This document shows positions 43,766-54,175 of a stretch of 64,000 nucleotides of DNA, piece by piece. Position 1 is the stretch's first letter; each line of letters begins with the position of its first letter. The translations under genes were made by a program, and so were the position numbers. The notes below the pieces were generated by a model. That model ran no database searches, was not told where the DNA came from, and saw only the letters and a list, made by a program, of their open reading frames with translations. Source of the stretch: G942493375 sp942493375 (lineage in GTDB: Bacteria > Armatimonadota > UBA5829); the NCBI GenBank assembly GCA_942493375.1, contig OW818698.1:558001-622000 (forward strand), in the 5' to 3' direction.

Positions 43766-46261
43766 TCAATGCTTGTCCCCCATCCCTTCCAACATTTCCA
43801 ACGCCTCAGCAAGATGCTGCTTCCTTGTAAGCACTTCTTTAAATAAATCCCCGTGATTCTCAATCCGTTCCAGCGCCGTCTGCATCGTGTATTGCATCTT
43901 ATCCGGCTTGGATGCTACTTCATCCCAGGTCAGGGGTGTAGAGACAGTCGCTCCCGGTACAGCCCGAACCGAATAAGCGCCCGCCAGAGACTTGCCCGGC
44001 CCATTCTGTATGATATCAACATATACCTGCTCCGATGTCCGGTCCTTTTTGATCCGCTTTATAGTCGCAATATCAGGCCTTCGAGCCGCAGTTACAGCCG
44101 CAATAACTCTCCCGAACTCCCTTGCCTGCTCCTGGGTATAGACATTCTCAATAGGAACATACACATGCAACCCGCGTGACCCGGAGGTTTTAGGATATCC
44201 CACCAGTCCAATCTCATCCAGAATCCCTTTCACAACCATACCTACTTCACACACACTGTCGAATGGAGCTTCCTCTGGGTCCAGGTCAATTACTATCCAG
44301 TTAGGCTTGTCCAGAGTCTCAGCCCGCGAACTGAATGGATTCTGGGCAATGCAACCCAGGTTCACTATATAAAGCAAGCTCGCAGTGCTGTCGATCGTAG
44401 CATAATTCACAACGGACGTATCCTCATGCACCGGCACCCGCCGCACAAAGTCCGGAGCATCCTTCAAATTGTGCTGGAAGAAAGACTCCCCTTCTATGCC
44501 ATCGTGATACCGTTTCAGAATAATAGGCCGTCCAGTTAAATGAGGAACAATCGTTTTGTGGACACGATAATAATACCGCAGTAGTTCCCCTTTGGTAATC
44601 CCATCCCCAGGCCAATAGATCTTATCCAGGTGTGTAAGAGTCACATCGACCCCATCGACATTCACCACTTGGTCCCCTTCCAGCTCTCTTCGCCCAAACA
44701 CCTCATCTGCCGGAACGCCATGCTGTTTGACTGCAATTGATGGATTGCTCTCTACCAAATTATCCACCTCCCGTGCTTCCTCCCGGACAATCTCTGCAGG
44801 ATGCTTATCCGTCCTTAGCCCTAGGAACACCGGTTGACGCAGGATACCTTCATCCGTCCACTGGACAAACTTCACCTCACAGACCAGCTCAGGCTTGATC
44901 CAGGTAGCAGGTTCATTAGTTTTAGGTTCATCAGCAAATGGACACTTATCCGACCTTACAGGTTGCATAATATCATAAAGGTCTTTAAGTGTAGCATCAT
45001 CAAATCCCGTCCCCACATGCCCTGCAAATTTCAATACCCCCTGATCATGGACACCCAAAATCAACGCACCAAAATATTCTCTGGCTCCGCGGGGTTCCGT
45101 ATAGCCTGCGATTATAACTTCCTGGCTGTGTGAGATCTTGATTTTCAGCCAGTTGTTACTACGTTTCTCAACATAAGGGCTGCTGATCCGTTTTGCTATA
45201 ATCCCCTCAAAACCAACCTTACCAGCCTCGCTAAACAAGAGTTCTCCCATTTCCACAATGTGATCGCAGTATTTCAAGAAACCATCAGCCCGGATAATAG
45301 ATCGTAGTATCTCTTTACGCTCCCCCAGAGTCCGCTGGCGGAGGTCTGAACCATTATAATAGAGGAGATCAAAGGCATAATAGATCAGCCTGTCGCTATG
45401 AGATGGGGTTTTGATAGCATTCTGCAGAGCCTGGAAGCTGGGCTTGCCATCGGAACCAACTGCTATTATTTCACCATCAATAATAGCAGTCCGAGCATTC
45501 ACAGTCCCGGGAATAGAATTAGCCACGGGAAACTGCTCCAGCATATCCCTGCCGGTACGGGAGATAAACCGGAATGAATTTTCTTCAATAAATGCTAAAG
45601 CCCGGTAGCCGTCATATTTGGATTCAAACAGCCAGTCAGAATTGTTGAATGCTTTATCTACCTGCGTGCAAAGCATAGGGGAGATCTTCTGAGGCATTGG
45701 ATCTATATTATCAAGAATGCCGGGGATTGCTGCTCCTTTGTGCTCAAGGACATCTTTCCGGCTCCCACCGGAGATAATCTGCTCCAGAGTCCAACCGGTC
45801 TCTGCAAACTCATCACGGGACTTCATCAGCAACCATTCATTCGCTGAGTCTTTTAGCCGGACCATATGAAAATCACCCTTGAGCTTTGTTCCAGCAAAAT
45901 CGCAGATCAGTTTGCCGTGCTCCAGGTTGTTCTCTTTAAGCTCGTAAGTCCCGCTGTCCCAGATCTCAACATATCCCGCGCCGTAGTTACCCTCAGTAAT
46001 CTCCCCGCGGAATGAGATATACTCCAGCGGATGGTCCTCAACCATCATAGCCAGGCGCTTATCGGAGGGATCCATAGAAGGCCCCTTCGGCACCGCCCAA
46101 CTCTTCAGCACACCATCCATCTCAAGGCGCAAATCAAAGTGCAGCCGGCTGGCATGGTGTTCATGCACCACAAACCGATGCCCAACCTGGCTGGCTTCTT
46201 CCCCCAAAGGTTCAGGAGTTTCATCAAACCGCCGCTTCTTCTGGTAATCCTCAAGTCCCAC
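43766..46261 (-). CDS. ligD: LigD, multifunctional NHEJ ligase (phosphoesterase, ligase and polymerase)
   Basis: 831 aa with a GTG start (GAGGG four bases upstream). Domain order is 3'-phosphoesterase (about 1-165; HHASRLHFDLRLEMDG), ATP-dependent ligase (about 195-520; catalytic lysine in ESKYDGYRA), and polymerase (about 555-825; HLDKIYWPGDGITKGELL, IVIDLDPEEAPFD with the metal aspartates, VTAARRPDIATI). It fills and seals DNA ends held by Ku. The full three-domain architecture makes it a likely complete NHEJ system with the Ku gene. It is preceded by an inverted ACGTGGTAAT repeat set at 46407-46464. Confidence 0.96.
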   Translation of the reverse strand: MGLEDYQKKRRFDETPEPLGEEASQVGHRFVVHEHHASRLHFDLRLEMDGVLKSWAVPKGPSMDPSDKRLAMMVEDHPLEYISFRGEITEGNYGAGYVEIWDSGTYELKENNLEHGKLICDFAGTKLKGDFHMVRLKDSANEWLLMKSRDEFAETGWTLEQIISGGSRKDVLEHKGAAIPGILDNIDPMPQKISPMLCTQVDKAFNNSDWLFESKYDGYRALAFIEENSFRFISRTGRDMLEQFPVANSIPGTVNARTAIIDGEIIAVGSDGKPSFQALQNAIKTPSHSDRLIYYAFDLLYYNGSDLRQRTLGERKEILRSIIRADGFLKYCDHIVEMGELLFSEAGKVGFEGIIAKRISSPYVEKRSNNWLKIKISHSQEVIIAGYTEPRGAREYFGALILGVHDQGVLKFAGHVGTGFDDATLKDLYDIMQPVRSDKCPFADEPKTNEPATWIKPELVCEVKFVQWTDEGILRQPVFLGLRTDKHPAEIVREEAREVDNLVESNPSIAVKQHGVPADEVFGRRELEGDQVVNVDGVDVTLTHLDKIYWPGDGITKGELLRYYYRVHKTIVPHLTGRPIILKRYHDGIEGESFFQHNLKDAPDFVRRVPVHEDTSVVNYATIDSTASLLYIVNLGCIAQNPFSSRAETLDKPNWIVIDLDPEEAPFDSVCEVGMVVKGILDEIGLVGYPKTSGSRGLHVYVPIENVYTQEQAREFGRVIAAVTAARRPDIATIKRIKKDRTSEQVYVDIIQNGPGKSLAGAYSVRAVPGATVSTPLTWDEVASKPDKMQYTMQTALERIENHGDLFKEVLTRKQHLAEALEMLEGMGDKH

Positions 46262-46406
46262 AATGCCCTCACAAACCGTGAATTAACAAACATCATCTAC
46301 TTAGGACTTACCCAATATAAGGGGGAATATTACATGAGGAAATAATGTTCAACGAGAGGAATGGACATTGAAAAGATGAACGATACCAAAAGCCACTCTG
46401 CCATAT

Positions 46407-46464
46407 ACGTGGTAATAACTCGAATTAACGTGGTAATTTCAGCCCAATATTACCACGTTAATTC
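46407..46464. promoter_or_regulatory. ACGTGGTAAT repeat set upstream of ligD
   Basis: The word ACGTGGTAAT occurs at about 46408 and 46428, and in reverse at 46449. The last two form a perfect 16-bp inverted repeat (46422-46437 and 46449-46464, loop 11 nt). Located 145-205 bp upstream of the ligD start and downstream of rtcA, on their strand. Looks like an operator or a hairpin between the two genes. Confidence 0.5.
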
Positions 46465-46499
46465 AATCAGAGCAAGATATTTGATGCCAATCGCCACCC

Positions 46500-47549
46500 T
46501 CACCCATCCATTTTCTCCACAACACCCGCTCCCCCAAGCTCACCATTTACATTAAAACGAACCGGCAAGAACTTCTTCACCACCTCTATATTAGTCAATA
46601 GGTGCTGTGTTATTTCACATGTGCTGAACTTCGAAGAGCCTTTAGTCAGCGCCATTGGGATTATAAGCTGGTCCGCAAGGTGTTTATCTACCGCACAACC
46701 GGACTCAATGTATGCCTGCAGCTCATCGCAAGCATCATCAGCCACTCTTTCAGCGCTCCTTCTGATCTCACCCAGAGACTGAACCCCCGCTACTGCACCA
46801 TCAGATTTAGATTTTATGAATAGAACCGTGCCCTTACCCGGAGATGGGATCTCCATCACCTTGCCATTCACAACAAGCTTGAGTTCCTTACACCGGGTAA
46901 CTGCCTGATGCAGCTGTCTCTCAGCAATGCTTACAGGTAGATTAGAGACTGCGGAAACAATCTCAACAGCCGGTTTCCCAACACTATTCGTTAAATCTAT
47001 CGGCTCCAGAGATTCCACAGGCTCTATCTGCAGATGCAACTCTCCCCCGCCTGTAGGATAATAACCAGCCTGCAGCATTCGATACTTATATTTCAATCCG
47101 ATACTGGCCATTACAGGCAGAAAGACTTCACTCAAATAGTGTGAACAGGGAGCAAAGGGAACGTGGGTCCCGCCTTTGAATGTTATATGGCTGGTATCTT
47201 TGGCAAACACAAGAGGCCACAGCACAGTCTGCAAAATCAGACTCACCGCCCCTGCCGAGGATGTTATCTTGCGGACATCAAAGCAGTATGACCCGCTCTT
47301 GACCTCACCGGGTTTCATAGTCAGCTGCATAGAACCAACAGCTCCGCCGCGAAGTTCCCCGCCGCAGATCTCCGCCACAGCCAGAGCACCGGTCAAATGC
47401 TGAGGCCGGAGCCCGGGTTTGTCCCTCTTAGCTCTGATGTTCTCAATAGTAATCTCCTGCCCGGTAATAGCAGCCAAAGACAGAGAAGTCCGAAGAATCT
47501 GTCCCCCACCCTCCCCCGAACTTCCATCAATATGTATCACATTGTTCAC
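46500..47549 (-). CDS. rtcA: RNA 3'-terminal phosphate cyclase RtcA
   Basis: 349 aa with a GTG start. Family features: N-terminal IDGSSGEGGGQILRTSLSLA, RAKRDKPGLRPQHL, YYPTGGGELHL, and the catalytic histidine in VDKHLADQLIIPMAL, equivalent to the E. coli RtcA active-site loop. The enzyme adenylates and cyclises RNA 3' phosphates to 2',3'-cyclic ends. No rtcB or RtcR regulator is adjacent here, in contrast to typical rtcBA operons. The neighbourhood with ku and ligD on the same strand suggests a nucleic-acid repair locus. Confidence 0.95.
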   Translation of the reverse strand: MNNVIHIDGSSGEGGGQILRTSLSLAAITGQEITIENIRAKRDKPGLRPQHLTGALAVAEICGGELRGGAVGSMQLTMKPGEVKSGSYCFDVRKITSSAGAVSLILQTVLWPLVFAKDTSHITFKGGTHVPFAPCSHYLSEVFLPVMASIGLKYKYRMLQAGYYPTGGGELHLQIEPVESLEPIDLTNSVGKPAVEIVSAVSNLPVSIAERQLHQAVTRCKELKLVVNGKVMEIPSPGKGTVLFIKSKSDGAVAGVQSLGEIRRSAERVADDACDELQAYIESGCAVDKHLADQLIIPMALTKGSSKFSTCEITQHLLTNIEVVKKFLPVRFNVNGELGGAGVVEKMDG

Positions 47550-47838
47550 CTTTCCCTGAATCCACTGACTCCAACCAACATCCTACGCAAAGATCCATCT
47601 CATATATCAACTCTTGGACCGTCACAACCGGAACCATTGATGCCTGACAATGTTCTTCAGCTATGTAATATCACGCAAAGCCGCAAAGACGCAAAGAAAA
47701 AGCAGCATCTACGTCACTAGATGCTATATGGATCAATTGCACTTAAATATTCAGGAGTTCCAGTTACGAGACTTATACGATTCCCATCTTTGCGACTTTG
47801 CGGCTTTGCGTGAGATTTCCCTTCCTAAAGCCTAAAGT
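47550..47838. repeat. Intergenic repeats between rtcA and the GH4 gene
   Basis: CACGCAAAGCCGCAAAGACG at 47672 faces the inverted CTTTGCGACTTTGCGGCTT at 47789, followed by the linker TTTCCCTTCC (47816) and CTAAAGCCTAAAGTCTAAAG. No gene. Confidence 0.8.
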
Positions 47839-49212
47839 CTAAAGTCTAAAGCCTCTTCCCAAAGCCTCCTTCTCCGCTTCCAGCAAATCTGCAATGCACC
47901 CGTCTGCATCCGTAATGTTGTTACAGATAGGGTCTGTCAGCATCGCCCTGCGCAGCAAAGACTTACTCTGTGTCACCGCAGCTTCAGCTGTCAGCTCGTG
48001 GGTATCCAGCACTTGCTGCTGCAAGCCAAGCAATCCCCGGGGCATTTTACCAAAGGGCTGAGGTCTGGGGCCGTGCATATCGATATCACATCTCAGTTCT
48101 ATAAATGCGTCATAAGCCATATTGCAGACTGCGTTCTTGTTGGGGCTGTTAATATAGAACTGTTTACCCAGGTTCCCCCACATAGATTCAATGATATCGC
48201 TGGCATGGTCAGATCGGACGTCTCTCAGAAACTCCTCAGGTGTTCGCTTGCCCGACGCATACTCCCTGTTAACATCCATAGCAGCAGCCATATCCACCGC
48301 TCTACCAGGTGCATCAAAGTATTGAATAGGCTCAGGTTTCACCGGTGCAGCCCCGTATCCCTGGAAATAAGGTACATATTCCTTGGTATGGCTGGGGGCT
48401 GTAGGATATGCTCCAAACAGGTCAAACAGCTCCAGGGCGTAGACCATATTGTACCGGGCTTTCGAGTTCTCCCCGGGGTTGGCGTATTCATTCTCAGCGC
48501 TCTCTTTGACCTTTTCATGCAGAACAGGCATATAGTCCTTGCCGTCATAGTTGAATCTAACCAGCCAGGTAAAATGATTAACTCCGCCAATCGCCAGGTC
48601 CAGTTTATTATAAACATCAGCTGGAACAGTATCCGCTTCAGGAGGTAGAATCCCAACATACTGCAGCCAATGCAGAGTATTGCCGGGCTCATGGTGACCG
48701 TCGCATAGTGCAAAACTACGGACATTCGGAGCATACCGCATGAGGGCAATCCCCATAACTGATGTAGGGTTAACAAAATTGATCAGCCAGGTATTAGGAC
48801 AAAGCTCCTCAGCATCCTTAGCAATAGCCAGAGCCACCGGAATCTCCCTCAAAGCCCGAAATATCCCGCCAGGGCCAATAGTATCCGAACTGCACATGCG
48901 AATCCCGTGCTTCCGGGCAATATCGGTATCAATACCTCGGTATTTGGTGTTATCCCTGGAAAAGGTCAGCACAGTGAAGTCCGAATCCTGCATAACCTCA
49001 CGCCTGTCCGTAGACCCTATAACCTTAACCCCGCACTTAGTATGCTCAGTCACCCTCTTAGCCAACTGCACCATAGTAGCCAGGACATCAGAATCAGTAT
49101 CCACCAAAGCCAGAGTCCCCCCAGCCAGATAAGGGCTGGTAGCAGCCTTCAAAACACAAGCCCGCCCAAAAAAATAACTCCCCGCCCCAATAACACAAAT
49201 CTTAGCCGACAT
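47839..49212 (-). CDS. GH4-family NAD-dependent glycosidase (alpha-galactosidase/alpha-glucosidase type)
   Basis: 457 aa, ATG with GGAGGG upstream. Nucleotide-binding GAGSYFFGRAC at the start, DFTVLTFSRDN, NFVNPTSVMGIAL with the conserved Asn-Pro, ALCDGHHEPG carrying a Cys/His pair for the divalent metal, and GGVNHFTWLVRF. GH4 enzymes use NAD+ and Mn2+ in a redox-elimination mechanism, unlike normal glycosidases. The sugar specificity (alpha-galactosides, glucosides or glucuronides) cannot be read safely. It is cytoplasmic (no signal peptide) and presumably handles sugars released by secreted enzymes encoded nearby. Confidence 0.9.
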   Translation of the reverse strand: MSAKICVIGAGSYFFGRACVLKAATSPYLAGGTLALVDTDSDVLATMVQLAKRVTEHTKCGVKVIGSTDRREVMQDSDFTVLTFSRDNTKYRGIDTDIARKHGIRMCSSDTIGPGGIFRALREIPVALAIAKDAEELCPNTWLINFVNPTSVMGIALMRYAPNVRSFALCDGHHEPGNTLHWLQYVGILPPEADTVPADVYNKLDLAIGGVNHFTWLVRFNYDGKDYMPVLHEKVKESAENEYANPGENSKARYNMVYALELFDLFGAYPTAPSHTKEYVPYFQGYGAAPVKPEPIQYFDAPGRAVDMAAAMDVNREYASGKRTPEEFLRDVRSDHASDIIESMWGNLGKQFYINSPNKNAVCNMAYDAFIELRCDIDMHGPRPQPFGKMPRGLLGLQQQVLDTHELTAEAAVTQSKSLLRRAMLTDPICNNITDADGCIADLLEAEKEALGRGFRL

Positions 49213-49604
49213 AACACCCTCCGGTTTTTAGTTCAAAGTTCAGGTTGATAGTTAAAAGTTAAAAGTTAAAAGTTGATAGTTGATAGTTGACAGTTGACAG
49301 TTGACAGTTGAGCCGTAGGGGCGATCCCTCCGCGGTCGCCCGAAGCTCGTAGCACAACTATACGGAAATCACACAACCTATTCCCCCTTGGCTAACGGGG
49401 TTAGAGGGATTGATTCCTTTCCCGACTCCGTTAGCCCTGAGTAGCCGCAGGCGTATCGAAGGGCGGCTGCGGAGAACCTGTCCCGATAAATTGCGTCTCC
49501 CACTCTCCCCATCTCCCACTCTCCCCGTCTCCCACTCTCCCCGTCTCCCCGTCTCCCACTCTCCCCGTCTCCCCGTCTCCCAGTCTCCCCGTCCCAAAAG
49601 TCCC
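49213..49604. repeat. Intergenic repeat run before the large secreted protein
   Basis: GTTAAAAGTTAAAAGTTAAAAG and GTTGATAGTTGACAGTTGAC units (49227-49313), GTAGGGGCGATCCCTCCGCGG (49315), the half element CGTTAGCCCTGAGTAGCCGC (49429-49494) and TCTCCCACTCTCCCCGTC units (49497-49600). No gene; a long reading frame seen here is low-complexity. Confidence 0.85.
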
Positions 49605-52600
49605 CTACTCTCCCGCCTTCCCCGTATGCGCCCAAACCGTCCCTACCGCTATCGGTTTCTGTACACTCTCCGGAGAAATCAGCACCAGGCGATATCTCCA
49701 CGGCGTCAGTCTGATTTTCAGAGTTCCGTTGCCATACTCAAAACGTTCGCCGGTTGTAGCATCGGATGCTATACTATTCGCCGGGAGTCCTATTTTACCT
49801 TCATCCAGCACGATATTCTCTACAAAAGACTCAGGTTTCTGACTCAGGTTCGATACTGCCGCGATCACCGCACCATCCGCTCTCTTCCAGTAACTGACAT
49901 ATGTCTTCGCATCAGAAGCTTTCACTAGATTTGAATTCTTCCAGTAAGGAACCCACTTCGCCGTATCCGTGCTGAAGTATCTAAGCACTTTGTTCCTCAG
50001 TCCGCCATCCAGCCTCAAAGGAATATCCAATACTGCACAGACCGCAGCACACTCGTCCATCTGGTCGTAATTCAGGAAATATATGGGTATCCCATACTGC
50101 TTACCCATTCCAGCTCTAATACTGTCAGGATTGAGGAGTTCGCGGATGCCGCCCTTTCTGCCAACCAGGAATGTAAACTGTTCACCTTTCCATATGCTGT
50201 CTCCAAATGCCGTTACCGGGGGACAAATACCTATTGTTGTATGCATATCCATATAGAAATCCGGACGATGTGCCAAAGCAACCGTTCTAATGCGTTTGAA
50301 GAATTTCCGGTATTCAAAGATAGGATAACTGGGTCTCAGTTTGCCTTGCCTGTCATAGTAACCGCAGCCGTGGAGAATATTCTGACACCGTGGGGCCGCG
50401 CAGGTCCCATCCATATAAAGCCCACCGATCCCATAATCCGTTATCATCTTATCGATGCTATGGACCATAAAGTTCTGATATTGTCCCGCATAGCAGATAT
50501 CCTGCCCCAGATGGTCCCCTCTATTCCAACCGCGTTCCTCAACAAAAGGTTCAACTACAATCTCTTCCTTATAGTTTGCATATTCCGGAGCATTGTCACC
50601 CAGTTGGAAGCCAACATAAGGAAGAACCCTTATTCCCAGGCTGTTGCTGGCATCAGTTAAGGACTTCAGCTGCTTTGCGTTTTTTGTAGTCTTTGGATAA
50701 CCCTGTGATTCCGTCCAGCTCTCGTGCAGGTGCATCAGGTCAATCCCATCCGAACTCCACAACCCAATCAACGAATCCACACGCTTGTCTGCAACAAGTG
50801 TCAATTTGCCATCCGAACATGTCCAGGTTCCTGCAAGCTTTCCTACACTTTCTTGAACAGTTTTATCAGGAACAGTGACAGCATCTGCAACATTGACCTT
50901 GCTGAAAGTATCCAACAGTGTTGTCGATGGATCCACTTCGAACGCATAATCCCCACCCCCGTAAGCGTCACTGGTCACTTTCAACGCATCATACACAAAG
51001 GAACCACCCAGCCGAATCCTTGCGGTTAAGACAGGGGCAGTAAACACATTAGAGTCGTAGATTACTTCAGATACTTTAACATTCTTATACCATATAAATA
51101 TCTTCCCATCTCCCCATGAAAAACTGATATCCCGCATCTCTCCCTGCTTCCAATCAGTCGCACGCCACTCGGCAACAGCCTGCTCCTTGATCTGCCGGTT
51201 CACACCAGTAGTAGCCTGAGCCCGTATAACCATGTCAGTAATCCCAAAATACAGCCCGAACTTGTCCCCATTAGGAAAGTCCACAGAGAAGAGAGCATAA
51301 TCGGTATCCCCGCGAGGATCCCTGACCGTGCCTTCAATTACCTGCCTGGACGGATCAAACTCCGGAGCAACCCTCAAATGCACCGTGCCTTTCTCTATAT
51401 TCACATTCCCCTGCGCCGGATAAGTCAGCATTGCCTCTTTAGGACCATCCCTCGGTATACGCTTTGTTTCAGCCCCGTAGTAACTATACATCCCAAATTT
51501 CTTATAAGGAGCAAACTTCTTCACAGGTGTAGCCTGCAGACCAAATGTATAAGATAGAGCTTCCTTCGCACTTATCGGATAGTCAATATAATGTATCCGC
51601 AGAATACTGCGGTCCTTGCCCGGAATGATCTCTATCGCTTTATTCTGGTCCTTATTAGCCCACATCCTCTGAGATTCAGCAAACCACACCAAGCCAACAT
51701 CGTCATTTCCGATCCAAATGTGAGGTGTAAATGGTCCTGATATCTTCGTTTTCGGCAATAGTCCACCGGGACCGCCGCGCCAGTATGGGAATGAACCAAT
51801 CATAATAGGATCAGTAGGGTCAGCATCAAATAGAATAGATGCTTCCTTTGTAACTGGAATGTCCAGATACAGCTCCTGTATCATTTTCGCGCTGGTGCTT
51901 CTAATCAAAGTATCGAACCGTGCCAAACCGTCAAACTCTATCTCTGACCGGGTAGATAGATTCAGACCGCCGCCACTGACAACATGATTCAATGCTATCC
52001 TTGTATCTTTCACGGTCTCAAGCTTTTTAGACTTAGGAATGAATGTTACACTCTTGCCATCCACCTTTGCATGCATCATAATAGGGCCAGCAAGAATCTG
52101 TTTGCTCTGACTGACTATCTTTGCCGGATAACTTCCCCCATCAAAGACATACTCCCTTCCCCAGCATTGGATACTGTTCTTAGAGTATTTCATAGGTGTC
52201 CAGGGAGATAAAAGCTTGTCTTCCATACCCATCTTACTGTCGAACCATTCAGGTGTATCAGGCTTCGAAAACCGTATCTCATCCAAAACTTTGCTCATGT
52301 TACCCTTAGACAACGCAGCGCTGAGGGTAAACTCACCGGGTGCAAGCTTTCGGACATCAATACTCCCCTGCCAGATCCCCTGAGTATTCTTCCCTGACAC
52401 CTTTACTGAACTGCCGCTCGATCCTGTCAGAATGAACTCACATTTGTCTGCAGCAAATTCACTGAACCGCCGCGCATCCAATACTGGAACAATTTTGCCG
52501 CTAAACCAGCGTGCCTTAATAGACAACGGACGCCCTATAGTGCAGGAAAATGCCTGGCTCTGCAATGTGGTTCCTGTAGATTCATCAGTGAAGACATACA

Positions 52601-53528
52601 CCCCGTCATAAACCCCGGGTTTCGCAGGTATATGCAACTGCAGATCACTGTTTTTACCGGCAGCCACAACAATATGCTTCTCATCCTTAGTAGTCACTCC
52701 ATCCATTGTGCTCTCGAAGTATCCCTTTACTCTGACGTCACCGGTTGATGGATTAAGAATCTGTGCTTCTAGTGTTAATCCTGATATCGGATCACCAGTC
52801 AGCTTATTCACCCTGACTTCCGGAGCACTCTCCCGAAGCATGATAAAACCAAACATCGATGGATCATGATAAGTGGCGCCTCTGATCTGGGACCAGGTGC
52901 TGCTGACAACCCCCGGAATATTAGTTGGACCGGAGTAGTTGGATTCGCCAAACGGATGGTTCCGGCAGAAATTCGCGCCGATCACTGCATTGTCCTTCAA
53001 CCCGTCAACACCGACTGACTTCCAGGGAATAGCAAACTCTATCTCCCAAAAGCCCTTGGAAGCACTGGTCTTCACACTCCAATCAGCATTCCAGCCAGCA
53101 TCGCGCCCCTTGCCATCATACTTATTGCAGGCAGCATTGGATATAAACTGGTAGTAAACAGGACTGTTAGTGTCAGGCTGAATAAACATCTCAATACAAT
53201 CATCCAACCACATACTGCCATCCCTGATAGTATTATCAGCTACTGGCTTATCCACCTGATAGCACCTGGCTGCCACGTAAAAGTTGTCCTTGTCATATGT
53301 AACAAAAAGCTGAGTAGCATCCTTCTCCAGGTCCCTTTTCCCAAACCGGACAAACTTGCCGATAGATGCGCAACCAGCCCACTCATCCACTCCAATCCTG
53401 CCATCAATAACCGGACAAGTCAGCGCCCGATTCACACAAAGAGCCGGAACCCCAACCGCCGCCGAAGAAACATTCAACAAACCTGCCCCAACCGCAAGCA
53501 ACACCAACACGCTCTTAATCAACTTCAA
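49605..53528 (-). CDS. Large secreted glycan-active protein (CBM9-like plus DUF6067-like barrel)
   Basis: 1307 aa, TTG start with GGAG eight bases upstream. Signal peptide (SVLVLLAVGAGLLNVSSA). Residues about 30-240 look like a CBM9-type carbohydrate-binding fold (CPVIDGRIGVDEWAGCASI opening, DDCIEMFIQPD, WEIEFAIPWKSVGV). The mid and C-terminal parts (about 430-1200) resemble DUF6067 glycoside-hydrolase-like proteins, with DGLARFDTLIRSTSAK and WFAESQRMWANKDQNK, then a barrel region with YGIGGLYMDGTCAAPRCQN and FYMDMHTTIGI. Such proteins act on plant or microbial polysaccharides, but the substrate is unknown. The end (RYRLVLIS) is a small beta domain. Confidence 0.75.
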   Translation of the reverse strand: MKLIKSVLVLLAVGAGLLNVSSAAVGVPALCVNRALTCPVIDGRIGVDEWAGCASIGKFVRFGKRDLEKDATQLFVTYDKDNFYVAARCYQVDKPVADNTIRDGSMWLDDCIEMFIQPDTNSPVYYQFISNAACNKYDGKGRDAGWNADWSVKTSASKGFWEIEFAIPWKSVGVDGLKDNAVIGANFCRNHPFGESNYSGPTNIPGVVSSTWSQIRGATYHDPSMFGFIMLRESAPEVRVNKLTGDPISGLTLEAQILNPSTGDVRVKGYFESTMDGVTTKDEKHIVVAAGKNSDLQLHIPAKPGVYDGVYVFTDESTGTTLQSQAFSCTIGRPLSIKARWFSGKIVPVLDARRFSEFAADKCEFILTGSSGSSVKVSGKNTQGIWQGSIDVRKLAPGEFTLSAALSKGNMSKVLDEIRFSKPDTPEWFDSKMGMEDKLLSPWTPMKYSKNSIQCWGREYVFDGGSYPAKIVSQSKQILAGPIMMHAKVDGKSVTFIPKSKKLETVKDTRIALNHVVSGGGLNLSTRSEIEFDGLARFDTLIRSTSAKMIQELYLDIPVTKEASILFDADPTDPIMIGSFPYWRGGPGGLLPKTKISGPFTPHIWIGNDDVGLVWFAESQRMWANKDQNKAIEIIPGKDRSILRIHYIDYPISAKEALSYTFGLQATPVKKFAPYKKFGMYSYYGAETKRIPRDGPKEAMLTYPAQGNVNIEKGTVHLRVAPEFDPSRQVIEGTVRDPRGDTDYALFSVDFPNGDKFGLYFGITDMVIRAQATTGVNRQIKEQAVAEWRATDWKQGEMRDISFSWGDGKIFIWYKNVKVSEVIYDSNVFTAPVLTARIRLGGSFVYDALKVTSDAYGGGDYAFEVDPSTTLLDTFSKVNVADAVTVPDKTVQESVGKLAGTWTCSDGKLTLVADKRVDSLIGLWSSDGIDLMHLHESWTESQGYPKTTKNAKQLKSLTDASNSLGIRVLPYVGFQLGDNAPEYANYKEEIVVEPFVEERGWNRGDHLGQDICYAGQYQNFMVHSIDKMITDYGIGGLYMDGTCAAPRCQNILHGCGYYDRQGKLRPSYPIFEYRKFFKRIRTVALAHRPDFYMDMHTTIGICPPVTAFGDSIWKGEQFTFLVGRKGGIRELLNPDSIRAGMGKQYGIPIYFLNYDQMDECAAVCAVLDIPLRLDGGLRNKVLRYFSTDTAKWVPYWKNSNLVKASDAKTYVSYWKRADGAVIAAVSNLSQKPESFVENIVLDEGKIGLPANSIASDATTGERFEYGNGTLKIRLTPWRYRLVLISPESVQKPIAVGTVWAHTGKAGE

Positions 53529-54175
53529 TATTCCGCTCTCCTGTACAAATCAAAATACAATGTCTACCCATCAACACCACAGATACTCATAAGTCTACCA
53601 CGCCCCAATCAAACACGCACACCTTTAGACACCCCAATAAAAACGTACCCGCGCAATTCCATTCCATTTCCGTGTATTCCGTGTATTCCGTGGTTAATTA
53701 CTCCCTGTATCTGGCATTAATTGGTGGAGTTAATTGCGGACAACACCCGCTAGCCCTGAGTAGCCGCAGGCGTATCGAAGGGCGACTGCGAAGAGCTTAT
53801 CCCGATAGATCCTGCACAACCGACCGCCCTTCGATACGCTGCGCTACTCAGGGCTAACGGATTGTCGCTTTGTCGGGATTTGTTGAAGTACGAACCCAGC
53901 CCCCGGAGCGTCGATGCCAGTGCACCACCCATGTCGAAGCCTCCACACAATTCCAATCTCTTTTCCGTGTATTCCGTGTATTCCGTGGTTGCCCAATCCC
54001 TTCCCTGAAAATCTGGGAAATCTAGAGTATTCGGAACCCAAAACTAATTCTATTTCCAAATACTCCTGCGGATAATCATTTATGATGCGTTTGCTCTGGT
54101 GCATATTGCATCCTGTGACCAGATGTAGTAACATCCATGCAGATGCTTGTGAGTTTCGACACACTGGAGGGCAAA
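53529..54175. repeat. Intergenic repeats before the secreted protein at 54176
   Basis: TTCCGTGTATTCCGTGTATT at 53668, the ~112-bp MITE-like element at 53749-53860, a CCCCCGGAGCGTCGATGCC fragment (53900), TTCCGTGTATTCCGTGTATT at 53965 and linker AATCCCTTCCCTGAAAATC at 53995. From 54010 the sequence is unique, and the ATG at 54176 has TGGAGGG. Confidence 0.85.

Noticed and set aside
49378..49701. Arg/Gly-rich minus-strand frames
   Set aside because: Encoded by the TCTCCC-type repeats, low-complexity, and starting inside the gene on the same strand.
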